From Monoplex corrugatus (Eukaryota; Mollusca; Gastropoda; Littorinimorpha; Ranellidae): a DNA stretch of 64,000 bases. The stretch spans positions 87,622,079 through 87,686,078 of the forward strand of contig CM060315.1 of assembly GCA_030674185.1 (NCBI GenBank), written 5' to 3'. Below, in pieces: positions 46,011-56,269 of this stretch. The position numbers and the translations under genes were made by a program. Below the pieces are notes generated by a model that saw nothing but the letters and a program-made list of their open reading frames with translations, made no database searches and had not been told where the DNA came from. Each line of letters begins with the position of its first letter. Within the stretch, counting starts at the first letter, position 1.

Positions 46011-46062
46011 TGTGTGTGTGTGTGGCGTGCATGCGTGTGTGTGTGTGAGAGAGAGAGAGAGA
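45926..46062. repeat. (TG)n / (CGTG)n / (GA)n microsatellite
   Basis: A TG run of about 55 bp, then CGTGCGTG units, mixed TG and a short GA run. Confidence 0.97.
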
Positions 46063-46693
46063 AGACCAAATGGACAAACAGTATGTTTGTATTTGGCCAG
46101 TGGCCATAATAAAGCTTTGAACACAAGTTTCAGTTTCTCAAGATAATGTCTCTGCGCAAGGAATGAATTCCATATGCATTGAGGCCACTGATGTACTCTG
46201 ATGGAGAAGATCCAAAATGATCATGGCATAAGCCTATAAACTTTTCCATTCCTGCACACTGTCTTCCAGCTGCAAAAACTTAACCCTTTCTTTCCCTCAC
46301 CCTATTTACCAGCTTCCTGGTGGATAGAGTGAGGGAGTGAAAGGGTTAAGTTTTTGCTTTGCTGTTATGGCTAACAGTGCAGGATGCTGGCAGGTAGGGT
46401 GAGGGAGTCAGAGGGTTAAAGTCTGTACATAACCCTGTGAGCTGGCAACACCTGGAGGTAGGAAGATGGCCCTCCTGAAACAAGTGCCATTGAACTGCTT
46501 GTCTTCTGCTGAACTCATTTTGTTCTTCATGGTGGTTGTCCTCAGTCTGTTTGTTGTTATTGTTTATGACTTGGATTGAATTAGTTATTTTAAATGAAGT
46601 AAATGTGTTTGGGTTATGATTGTATTGATATTCTGTGGGGAATCTGGTGGTATTGACAGTCACTGAGTCAGTTTATGTCTTGGGTTTGTGCAG
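46063..46693. other. BRIX1 intron 4 with a hairpin MITE
   Basis: The TTAA-flanked hairpin MITE sits at about 46,278-46,417. Nothing else is recognised. Confidence 0.6.
46278..46417. mobile_element. hairpin MITE with TTAA-type ends, copy 2
   Basis: It begins TTAACCCTTTCTTTCCCTCA and ends GAGGGAGTCAGAGGGTTAA. A second inward arm GTGAGGGAGTGAAAGGGTTAA lies in the middle, so the copy folds in two ways. It is the same family as 32,565-32,735 and 63,603-63,792. Confidence 0.7.
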
Positions 46694-46743
46694 GATATCT
46701 AATGTACCCAGAGGTCCTTCCATCAAGTTCTTAGTGGAAAATG
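46694..46743 (+). CDS. BRIX1: BRIX1 exon 5
   Basis: A 50-nt exon entering in phase 2 and leaving in phase 1, with acceptor GGTTTGTGCAG and donor GTGAGT. It completes W121 and encodes ISNVPRGPSIKFLVEN (residues 122-137), matching vertebrate LSNSPHGPSAKFLVQN, a core Brix-domain segment (GPSxKF). Confidence 0.97.
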
Positions 46744-47210
46744 GTGAGTGCTTTTCTGCTCTATTGATTGATGTGGACAGGGAATATGTACTTGCACGCA
46801 TACATATGTGCCCCCTCTGTGTGCATTTGCGTACATGTGTGTGCGCGCATATATACGCATCCACCAGCATGTGTGACAAGCCTGACAGATGGCAGACAGC
46901 AAGTCACAGTTTTTTAATGATATTGATACATATTGATACACACTGGTGTTGTCCAGTTCAGAAACGTCCGTTACAGCAGTACACAAAAACCAAGAGAACT
47001 ACTGACATGGTCAGCACGTCAGTTTCTGTATCACTATCAGTGTCCTTCATGCAGGATGCACTGTAAAATATGTTATAAAATGTGTGTGTGTGTGCACAGT
47101 GGAAGTGTTCTTGTATGCATACATGTGTGTGTGTGTGTTTGAGTTTTTTTTTATTTTGTTTTGTTTTTTGTGAGATTCTGTTTTCTTTTTTGTTCCATGT
47201 CATGCACCTG
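46744..47210. other. BRIX1 intron 5, first part
   Basis: Short TG runs near 47,080 and 47,125. No gene. Confidence 0.6.
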
Positions 47211-48745
47211 CTTATATGATTTGATTGTTGAAGTTTGTTCTGTAAAGTTAAAATTATATGATTTGATTGTTGAAGTTTGTTCTGTAAAGTTAAAATTATA
47301 TGATTTGATTGTTGAAGTTTGTTCTGTAAAGTTAAAATTATATGATTTGATTGTTGAAGTTTGTTCTGTAAAGTTAAAATTATATGATTTGATTGTTGAA
47401 GTTTGTTCTGTAAAGTTAAAATTGTATGATTTGATTGTTGAAGTTTGTTCTGTAAAGTTAAAATTGTTATGATTTGAGTTGTTGAAGTTAATGTTCTTGT
47501 GATAAGTTTTAAAATGTTGAATTTGATTTGTTTGAAGTTTGTTCTGTAAAGTTAAAATTGTATGATTTGATTGTTGAAGTTTGTTCTGTAAAGTTAAAAT
47601 TATATGATTTGATTGTTGAAGTTTGTTCTGTAAAGTTAAAATTATATGATTTGATTGTTGAAGTTTGTTCTGTAAAGTTAAAATTATATGATTTGATTGT
47701 TGAAGTTGTTCTGTAAAGTTAAAATTATATGATTTGATTGTTGAAGTTTGTTCTGTAAAGTTAAAATTATATGATTTGATTGTTGAAGTTTGTTCTGTAA
47801 AGTTAAAATTATATGATTTGATTGTTGAAGTTTGTTCTGTAAAGTTAAAATTATGATGATTTGATTGTTGAAGTTTGTTCTGTAAAGTTAAAATTATATG
47901 ATTTGATTGTTGAAGTTTGTTCTGTAAAGTTAAAATTATATGATTTGATTGTTGAAGTTTGTTCTGTAAAGTTAAAATTATATGATTTGATTGTTGAAGT
48001 TTGTTCTGTAAAGTTAAAATTATATGATTTGATTGTTGAAGTTTGTTCTGTAAAGTTAAAATTATATGATTTGATTGTTGAAGTTTGTTCTGTAAAGTTA
48101 AAATTATATGATTTGATTGTTGAAGTTTGTTCTGTAAAGTTAAAATTATATGATTTGATTGTTGAAGTTTGTTCTGTAAAGTTAAAATTATATGATTTGA
48201 TTGTTGAAGTTTGTTCTGTAAAGTTAAAATTATATGATTTGATTGTTGAAGTTTGTTCTGTAAAGTTAAAATTATATGATTTGATTGTTGAAGTTTGTTC
48301 TGTAAAGTTAAAATTATATGATTTGATTGTTGAAGTTTGTTCTGTAAAGTTAAAATTATATGATTTGATTGTTGAAGTTTGTTCTGTAAAGTTAAAATTA
48401 TATGATTTGATTGTTGAAGTTTGTTCTGTAAAGTTAAAATTATATGATTTGATTGTTGAAGTTTGTTCTGTAAAGTTAAAATTATATGATTTGATTGTTG
48501 AAGTTTGTTCTGTAAAGTTAAAATTATATGATTTGATTGTTGAAGTTTGTTCTGTAAAGTTAAAATTATATGATTTGATTGTTGAAGTTTGTTCTGTAAA
48601 GTTAAAATTATATGATTTGATTGTTGAAGTTGTTCTGTAAAGTTAAAATTATATGATTTGATTGTTGAAGTTTGTTCTGTAAAGTTAAAATTATATGATT
48701 TGATTGTTGAAGTTTGTTCTGTAAAGTTAAAATTATATGATTTGT
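47211..48745. repeat. 42-bp minisatellite
   Basis: About 36 nearly identical copies of a 42-bp unit containing GATTTGATTGTTGAAGTTTG and TTCTGTAAAGTTAAAATTAT. Copies around 47,470-47,530 are diverged; the rest are almost uniform. The period is a multiple of three and no frame of the unit on the minus strand has a stop, so a 535-codon antisense frame and several sense frames of 14-residue repeats arise automatically. None is supported as a gene. Confidence 0.98.
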
Positions 48746-48807
48746 TAAAAGCGGCCAAGAGCTTGCTTTCTGCTATGTTGGGTAGTGTAAATCTTTATTA
48801 TACTTGT

Positions 48808-49735
48808 TATATTTATTGTTGGTATTTCTTCTGTGGGGATTCTGGAGGCTCTTTCAGTATAAATAGTATTCCCCACTTTCTGGAAGTTCTGTGCCAGAAA
48901 TGTTCTCTTCTGTCTCTCTCTTTGTATCTGATTTTTCCTTTGCTTTTTGTCATGTCTTCCGATCATTTTCTGCCTTGCTGGTCCGTTCAGTTGTATGTGT
49001 TTGATGAAGGCTTATGTACTTTCTCTTAGGATTGATAATTGGGTACATGTATTAAGTGCATTTTTGGCTCTAAGGAAACAAGATATCCAGAAGCAATTAT
49101 AGGTAATACAGGCCCATTTTCTTAAGTGTTTTATTGTCCTTAGTTGTTTAAATTTATATTCAGTTTTTTTTTAAATCCCCTGTGTGATAAATTGGACGAG
49201 TGGTCAACACCAGGGGCATCTCCTTAGATTATTTGCACAAATGCATTGATGTTTGTATTTAATTTTCTTTCCTGTTTTTTGTTTGTATTTAATTTTCTTT
49301 TCCTGTTTTTTGTCCTGTGGCAGTCTCATGTATGTTTAAAATGGTTATAGCCCTGGTATGGCTCTATGCAGTCGGCTGGGCTTTAACCCTTTCCCATTTT
49401 ATCCCGCCGCAGCCCACCGACTGGGAACCCCCACTTTTTATTTACACCCGCCGCCTGTCATTTAGGCCTGGTGGGGAATTTCCATCACACTCTAAGCACT
49501 AGGGGTTACACACACCTCATGAAATTAAGTTTCCTGCAAAAGTCAGGATTAACCAATGATAGAATGACACTGAGTTTGGTACCATACATCGCCTCATTTA
49601 CAAGATATCGGTCAGCGTCTGACCTTTTCATTCACACGCTTTCGGAAATCTCCGAATACTAGGAAGAGTTTCTGAGCAGAATCTGCAAATGGGAAAGGGT
49701 TAAACAAAAATAACAGTAACAGTTGTTGTTGTTGT
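48808..49735 (-). repeat. rep-A copy 4, with a MITE inside
   Basis: A reverse copy running from TTCTGTGGGGATTCTGGAGG to the GTCGGCTGGGCTTTAA end. It contains the same internal blocks as copies 1-3. A 313-bp MITE has split its TTAA near the end; rep-A text resumes at 49,704 (ACAAAAATAACAGTAACAG). Confidence 0.8.
49387..49699. mobile_element. piggyBac-type MITE, 313 bp
   Basis: Terminal inverted repeats CCCTTTCCCATTT and AAATGGGAAAGGG are perfect over 13 bp and flanked on both sides by TTAA (49,383-49,386 and 49,700-49,703), the hallmark of piggyBac-superfamily insertion. The interior is non-coding. The empty site is visible because the host sequence is rep-A. Confidence 0.85.
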
Positions 49736-50164
49736 TGTTGTTATCATTTCCCCTGAAGGGATACCAGGGGCTGTTTCAGCATAAACAGTATCCCCACCTT
49801 CTGAAATTCTGTGCTAGAAATTTTCTCTTTTCTGTCAGTCTCTTTATTTCTAGCTTGCTCCTTTGCTTTCTGTCATCTCTTTCTCATCGTCTGCCTTACT
49901 GGTCCATTCACCTGTACATTTTCCATAAAGCCTTACATACTTTGTTTTAGGATTGATAACTGGTCACGTGAATTAACTGTAGTTTTGGCTTTAAGGAAAT
50001 GTGATGTGCACAAGAGTTCTAGGTACTAAAAGCCGTTTTATGTAAATTTTATTGTATTTATTTTTCTTTATGCATTTGTATTCAGCTTTGTTTTGTTAAA
50101 CCCTCTGGTGATAAATTGGGTGGAATGGTCAACACCAGGGATATATCATTTGATTATGTGCTTG

Positions 50165-51880
50165 AATACATTGATATGTGTACTACATTGATAATGATAT
50201 GTATACTACATTGATATGTGTACTACATTGATAATGATATGTATACTACATTGATATGTGTACTACATTGATAATGATATGTATACTACATTGATATGTG
50301 TACTACATTGATATGTGTACTACATTGATATGTATACTGCATTGATATGCCTACTGTACTACATTGATATGTGTACTGTCCATGTATTGTACTACATTGT
50401 GTACTGTACTACATTGATACGTTACTGTACTACATTGATACGTGTACTGTACTACATTGATACGTGTACTGTACTACATTGATACGTGTACTGTACTACA
50501 TTGATACGTGTACTGTACTACATTGATACGTGTACTGTACTACATTGTGTACTGTACTACATTGATACATGTACTGTACTACATTGATACGTGTACTGTA
50601 CTACATTGATACGTGTACTGTACTACATTGTGTACTGTACTACATTGATACGTGTACTGTACTACATTGTGTACTGTACTACATTGATACGTGTACTGTA
50701 CTACATTGTGTACTGTACTACATTGATACATGTACTGTACTACATTGATACATGTACTGTACTACATTGATACGTGTACTGTACTACATTGATACGTGTA
50801 CTGTACTACATTGATACATGTACTGTACTACATTGATACGTGTACTGTACTACATTGTGTACTGTACTACATTGATACATGTACTGTACTACATTGATAC
50901 ATGTACTGTACTACATTGATACGTGTACTGTACTACATTGATACGTGTACTGTACTACATTGATACATGTACTGTACTACATTGATACGTGTACTGTACT
51001 ACATTGATACGTGTACTGTACTACATTGATACATGTACTGTACTACATTGATACGTGTACTGTACTACATTGATACGTGTACTGTACTACATTGATACAT
51101 GTACTGTACTACATTGATACGTGTACTGTACTACATTGATACGTGTACTGTACTACATTGATACGTGTACTGTACTACATGATACGTGTACTGTACTACA
51201 TTGATACGTGTACTGTACTACATTGATACGTGTACTGTACTACATTGATACGTGTACTGTACTACATTGATACGTGTACTGTACTACATTGATACGTGTA
51301 CTGTACTACATTGATACGTGTACTGTACTACATTGATACGTGTACTGTACTACATTGATACATGTACTGAACTACATTGATACGTGTACTGTACTACATT
51401 GATACGTGTACTGTACTACATTGATACGTGTACTGTACTACATTGATACGTGTACTGTACTACATTGATACGTGTACTGTACTACATTGATACGTGTACT
51501 GTGCTACATTGATACGTGTACTGTACTACATTGATACGTGTACTGTACTACATTGATACGTGTACTGTACTACATTGATACGTGTACTGTACTACATTGA
51601 TACGTGTACTGTACTACATTGATACGTGTACTGTACTACATTGATACGTGTACTGTACTACATTGATACGTGACTGTACTACATTGATACGTGTACTGTA
51701 CTACATTGATACGTGTACTGTACTACATTGATACGTGTACTGTACTACATTGTGTACTGTACTTCATGATATGTTACTGTCTACAGTTTTTTTTTACTGT
51801 ACTAATTGATACGTGTACTACATGATACGTGTACTGTATACATTGATTACGTGTACTGTATACATTGATACGTGTACTCT
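50165..51880. repeat. 22-bp satellite
   Basis: About 78 units of TACATTGATACGTGTACTG (plus TAC), with early units in a shorter ATTGATATGTGTACTAC form and some lacking the GATACGT portion. Each unit is partly self-complementary through GTAC. It resumes at 53,713-53,775 beyond the hAT insert. Confidence 0.97.
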
Positions 51881-52224
51881 ACGACCTGACACTGCTACGA
51901 TTCGGCGTAGCACTACGATTTGAGGGTCTGTACGAGCTACGTTGCGCTAATTTGCTAGTTTTTCCAGTCAAGTCGTCGTGGCTTTAGTAGATTTTGCCTT
52001 AGTGAGTGACAGTTCTAGCAGTGTTGAGTGAATTGGTCTCTGTCTATCCGCATGCGTGCAGTTACGTCTCGATAATGCGGCACCGCAGCGAAGCATTGTG
52101 AGAAGATTTCAACACCTCTACGACCTGGTGAAAGACGGTGTCTCGAGGGAAGTGAAACTGGGCCGAGCAAACGTAAAAGGGTTCGTGTGGCAGAGCAGAC
52201 GTTTAGGCAAAGTTACACCGAAGA

Positions 52225-52509
52225 ATGGCCATGCATTGCGATCCACACTATGCGTACTGCAATTTGTGCAAAGTTCAGATGTCGGTGAAACACGGGGGCA
52301 GGAATGTTGCCTTCAACCACGTAGAGACGAACAAACACAAATCTAATGGCAGAATTGTCAAGCAGAACAGAGCTATTGGATCGTACTTTGGGTGCCAATA
52401 CGACCAACACACACTGCGAGTGACAAGCGCAGAAACCACCATGGTTAGACTAATTGCCGATCTGAATCTACCACTGAGTGTAGCCGATCACATCACAAAG
52501 AACAGTTGA
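52225..52509 (+). pseudogene. hAT relic: BED-type zinc finger
   Basis: The frame reads HYAYCNLCKVQMSVKHGG and RNVAFNHVETNKHKSNG, a BED finger (C-x2-C ... H-x4-H) of the kind at the N-terminus of hAT transposases. It ends in a stop right where the next piece begins. Bases 52,030-52,220 upstream give related but frameshifted sequence. Confidence 0.75.
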
Positions 52510-52949
52510 CAGGCAGTCCAGCATCAGTTGATTACTTCCTGGAACGCTTTCCAGCACTCATGCCCAAGGACTGTACCAGGCAGAAACTGCAGGAGGAGTA
52601 TGCACTCTACCAGTGCACATCCTTGGAGAAGGTGGAGGGCGAGCCTGTGGATATGTTTTGGGGGAGGGTGGGCAGGATGAAGGACGTCAGTGGAGCAACC
52701 CTGTTTCACTTTCTACCCACCTTCATGGTTTCCATCTTGACCATTCCCCACTCCAGTGCACACTGCGAGCGTGTCTTCTCCTGCGTGAGAAAGAACAGAA
52801 CTGACCAGCAAGCAAGTCTTAGTGAAGAGACCGTGGATGCACTGATGGTTGTGAAGAGCCTGCCTGAGGGCTTCCTTGCTAGAGACTTGAAAAAGGAACA
52901 GCTTGTTGCTGTCAAGAAGTGTTTCTCTCAGACAGTGCACAAGCACTGA
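52506..52949 (+). pseudogene. hAT relic: C-terminal dimerisation domain
   Basis: 147 codons ending in TIPHSSAHCERVFSCVRKNR and LSEETVDALMVVKS, the hAT C-terminal dimerisation signature (usual P.SsA..ER.FS...r.......L......L). The catalytic DDE core that should lie between the BED finger and this domain is absent, so the copy is internally deleted or its core was on a lost exon. Not a functional transposase. Confidence 0.8.
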
Positions 52950-52995
52950 AGTACAGTCAGAGGTGCAAGCATTAGGCACTGCAGACTGACCTCAA

Positions 52996-52996
52996 G

Positions 52997-53067
<71 letters not shown>

Positions 53068-53442
53068 GACATTTAAATGATCAGGAGTTCTCTGAAAAAA
53101 AAAGTATGTCCATTTGATTAATTCTTGTGTACATTTTATCTGTTATTGATCATGAAATGTTTCCAATGTTTTAACAGTGGCTTAGCTTTGTTACACTTTT
53201 TTCTTCACACTTTTTTCTTCATTTATTTTGATCTATACAAAAACTTTTCTTCATTTTTTTTTTTAATGTTTGTCTCTCTAAGTAAGAATGATGTTTCTAT
53301 ACATTGTAACATGGTATTTTCTTCTTTGGTCCTAATCCTATGTGTTTCAGGTTTGTGCTGGATGAGAATTCATTAATCCAATAGCGGTAAATTAAGTTAT
53401 GAGCTCAAAATTGAGTTTGTCATGTGTTGTAAGGTAGTTTAA

Positions 53443-53485
<43 letters not shown>

Positions 53486-53505
53486 TCTCTCTCTCTCTCT
53501 CTCTG
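52996..53505. repeat. TG microsatellites and a TC run
   Basis: TG runs at 53,002-53,068 and 53,446-53,475, then GCGCGC and (TC)n to 53,503. The sequence between them is AT-rich and unrecognised. Confidence 0.95.
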
Positions 53506-53712
53506 AAATGAAGGCAGTATTTACTATTACATTACTAAAGCAAAGAAACAGTTTTTTTCATTTATGATTAGATAGCAGTAGTTTGAAACGAGCCCGCGGT
53601 AGTTTGAAACCTGGCCGAGGTAGTGGCTACTGGTTAGAGAGTCTGGCTACTGGAAACAGGAGTCTGTGCTACTGAAAATGGTTTGCTGATGTAGTCAGGT
53701 CTGACTGTAGGC

Positions 53713-53775
53713 CTACTACATTGATATGTGTACTGTACTACATTGATACATGTACTGTACTACATTGATATGTGT
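53713..53775. repeat. 22-bp satellite, right remnant
   Basis: Three units of the 50,165-51,880 satellite (TACATTGATATGTGTACTG), in the same orientation. Confidence 0.9.
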
Positions 53776-53954
53776 ACTGTATTGATAGTTGTGCTCAGTT
53801 TTCTTTTGCAGGTTTTTTCTTTCAGGGTCATCAATGTATTGTGTGTGTTTTGAGATCATTATAGCTCTGATATGGCTCTAATAGTCGGCTGGGCTTTAAA
53901 TTTTAATAAGTTAATCATTCTCATTAATTTGCTCTCACCTTCATTTTCTAAACT

Positions 53955-53956
<2 letters not shown>

Positions 53957-54023
<67 letters not shown>
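53957..54023. repeat. (TG)n directly before an exon
   Basis: A pure TG run of about 67 bp ending 13 bp before the exon 6 splice junction. Confidence 0.98.
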
Positions 54024-54024
<1 letters not shown>

Positions 54025-54036
54025 TATTGTATACAG

Positions 54037-54110
54037 TTCACACCATGATGGAGCTAAAGATGACAGGGAACTGTCTGGCCACTTCCCGACCTGTCCTGTC
54101 CTTTGACAAG
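54037..54110 (+). CDS. BRIX1: BRIX1 exon 6
   Basis: 74 nt, phase 1 in and phase 0 out, with acceptor GATATTGTATACAG and donor GTAAAG. It encodes (V)HTMMELKMTGNCLATSRP and VLSFDK (residues 138-162), matching vertebrate IHTLAELKMTGNCLKGSRPLLSFD. The acceptor has no ordinary pyrimidine tract; the (TG)n run sits where it should be. Confidence 0.97.
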
Positions 54111-54159
54111 GTAAAGGGTCCTCATGTCTGTTGTGTTTAGTTTGTTGGTTGGGTTTGAT

Positions 54160-54355
54160 CTATGTGTGTGTATGCATGCATGTGTGTGTGCATATGTATG
54201 TGTGTGTATGTGCATGCTTACATGTGTAGGTATGTGCATGCGTGCGTGTGTGTTTATGTGTGTGTGTGTGTGTATGTGCATGCGTACATGTGTGTGTGCG
54301 CATGTGCATGAGTTTGTGTGTGTGGTGTGTGTTTGTGTGTGTGTGCACGCGCCTG
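54160..54355. repeat. TG-rich degenerate microsatellite
   Basis: GTGTGTATGCATG-type sequence; open frames over it are repeat artefacts. Confidence 0.9.
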
Positions 54356-54650
54356 CCTGCTTTTCTCACCTTAATAATCTATGCATCTGTTTTCTTCTGT
54401 ATAAATTCATGAATATTTAGCCATGCTTGCTGCAAGGATAAACAAAATAATATCCCTACCAAGCTTATGAAACCATTTACCTAGCAAGTCAGAAATAGGC
54501 CTCATGACAAGGCCTAGGGACATCATTTGAGCAAAATCCTGGCCAAGACAGAATTGAGTTAGACAGGGTAGTGTATGTTAGAAAGGATAGTAGTGCATGA
54601 AGCTAAATATTCAGTTTTAATGTTTTTTAAGAGTGAACTTCATTGTGAAA
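54356..54650. other. BRIX1 intron 6, nothing recognised
   Basis: AT-rich intron. Confidence 0.55.
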
Positions 54651-54651
54651 C

Positions 54652-55470
54652 TTAACCTTTTCACAACGCTGCCTCACTACAGCTACTATGCCCTGTGCAC
54701 ACTGTGAACCTTTTCACAACACTGCCTCACTACAGCTACTATGCCCTGTGCACACTGTGAACCTTTTCACAATGCTGCCTCACTACAGCTACTATGCCCT
54801 GTGCACACTGTGAACCTTTTCACAACACTGCCTCACTACAGCTACTATGCCCAGGGCTGAGCTTTAACGCTTGCCAACTCGCCAATGGCCCCTAAAAATG
54901 GAGTCTGGCAAACTCGATTTACGGTACCATTCGCCCGGTTGGCGACCTGAAAATTACCGCCAGTGGTAGAGATTCCGTACCTGTACACAGACTCTTAACA
55001 CGCGCTGTAAAACAAAACACACGCCTCCCGCCTGATCCGACACACGTACAACGCTTCAGCTTCCCGTGCCATCTTTCGTCACTGCTAGAGTCAGCACCGG
55101 GCTTTCCCGATGACTCATGAGTCACGCGAGACTTGCCGTAGATAGATCTATTTTCGCTGTTCTTTCGGCAATCATGCACCATTTTTTAATCAAAGGGTCT
55201 GGCAACCTGAAAAATTTTCTGGCAACCTCAACTTTCCAGGTTAGGAGCCCGGCTGGCTCCTTAGCCTGGCTTGCTAAATCTCAGCCCTGATGCCCTGTGC
55301 ACACTGTGAACCTTTTCACAACGCTGCCTCACTACAGCTACTATGCCCTGTGCACACTGTGAACCTTTTCACAACACTGCCTCACTACAGCTACTTTGCC
55401 CTGTGCACACTGTGAACCTTTTCACAACACTGCCTCACTACAGCTACTATGCTCTGTGCACACTGGGGGC
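54652..55470. repeat. 53-bp minisatellite split by a MITE
   Basis: Units contain CCTTTTCACAACACTGCCTC and ACTACAGCTACTATGCCCTG. About four units lie before 54,851 and about three and a half after 55,290. The interruption is the element listed separately. Confidence 0.93.
54852..55289. mobile_element. hAT-type MITE, 438 bp
   Basis: The ends read CAGGGCTGAG and CTCAGCCCTG, a perfect 10-bp terminal inverted repeat of hAT type (CAGGG...). It interrupts the 53-bp array; both flanks contain ATGCCC, consistent with a short (possibly degraded 8-bp) target duplication. The interior is non-coding and GC-richer than the intron. Confidence 0.75.
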
Positions 55471-55599
55471 AGGAAGCAGAAATGCCCTGAGGACACCCTA
55501 TTTTAGTCATTTTTGTTTAATTTTCTTGAATAGACCGTAAAAGCTAGTTGATGTTAGAACAACTTTTGCAGATCATTCTTTTATCTCCCTGGTGAAGTA

Positions 55600-55775
55600 A
55601 AAACAATTTCTGTAAAGGAACCAGAAAAAACACGAAAGAAGAATATGAACGCGTATTTAATACAAGACAAGACAGGCGCAAATTTTCGGCCAACTGGCCT
55701 TTGTCAAGCTTAAGATTACAAACAAATAAACACCAGATACAAAAACATTGAGAAAAAGACTGAAACTTCCCTGCT
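55600..55775 (-). repeat. rep-B, reverse copy
   Basis: Contains GAACCAGAAAAAACACGAAA, then GCGCAAATTTTCGGCCAACT and GGCCTTTGTCAAG, the reverse complement of the rep-B blocks at 7,303-7,500. Confidence 0.8.
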
Positions 55776-56265
55776 GCTGTGTCCAACGTAAGAACACTGC
55801 GTGTCTTGGCAGAATAGGCAGGCGTAGCGGCGATTCTCGCGTCATGTTGCGAAAAGCTTAATAAATATCACTGTAAATTACTGTAAGCCTGAAGAACAAT
55901 TTGCAGCTGAAATCTTAACTTCACTCAGACGACCATCATCGCTTTTCTGATGCTGTATCTTGCTTCACACCCATGCGACTTAAGTTATATCCCTGTATGT
56001 CAGAATAGATCACATATTTGTATATACTTCCCCCACCTCCCTTTCCACATACATAGAAAGGCAACATGAGTTGGGGGGGGGGGGGGTGAACAGGAAGGGA
56101 GAGACGAAGAAACATCACATAAGATGGGAAGCAAGCCTGAAGAAAACCCCAATATCACAATTCAGTCCTGAATCACAGAAAACTGTTAAAGATATGACAA
56201 TGTTAAAAAAGACAGGTTGAGAAGCACAGCATATTGTACAAGGGAGAAAAAACAACAACAACAAA
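55776..56265. other. BRIX1 intron 6, nothing recognised
   Basis: Unremarkable apart from a G run at 56,074-56,086. Confidence 0.55.
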
Positions 56266-56269
56266 ACAT

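Larger units (their letters stand above)
51880..53712 (+). mobile_element. insert in the satellite carrying a hAT relic
   Basis: Non-satellite sequence sits between two blocks of the same 22-bp array. It contains hAT-derived coding pieces (52,225-52,949) and TG-rich microsatellites. Terminal inverted repeats and an 8-bp duplication were not identified, so the element ends are uncertain. Confidence 0.6.
49735..53900 (-). repeat. rep-A copy 5, expanded from within
   Basis: The first part of a reverse rep-A copy runs 49,735-50,165 and reaches the block TTGAATACATTGATATGTGT. From there a 22-bp satellite takes over. After the satellite and a hAT-bearing insert, rep-A sequence resumes at about 53,776 and ends normally at GTCGGCTGGGCTTTAAA near 53,900. 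Read end to end it is one ~550-bp repeat with about 3.6 kb inside it. Confidence 0.75.

Noticed and set aside
47151..48758. 535-codon minus-strand open frame rich in Asn/Gln/Leu
   Set aside because: It is the stop-free frame of a 42-bp tandem repeat; there is no start context, splice signal or similarity.
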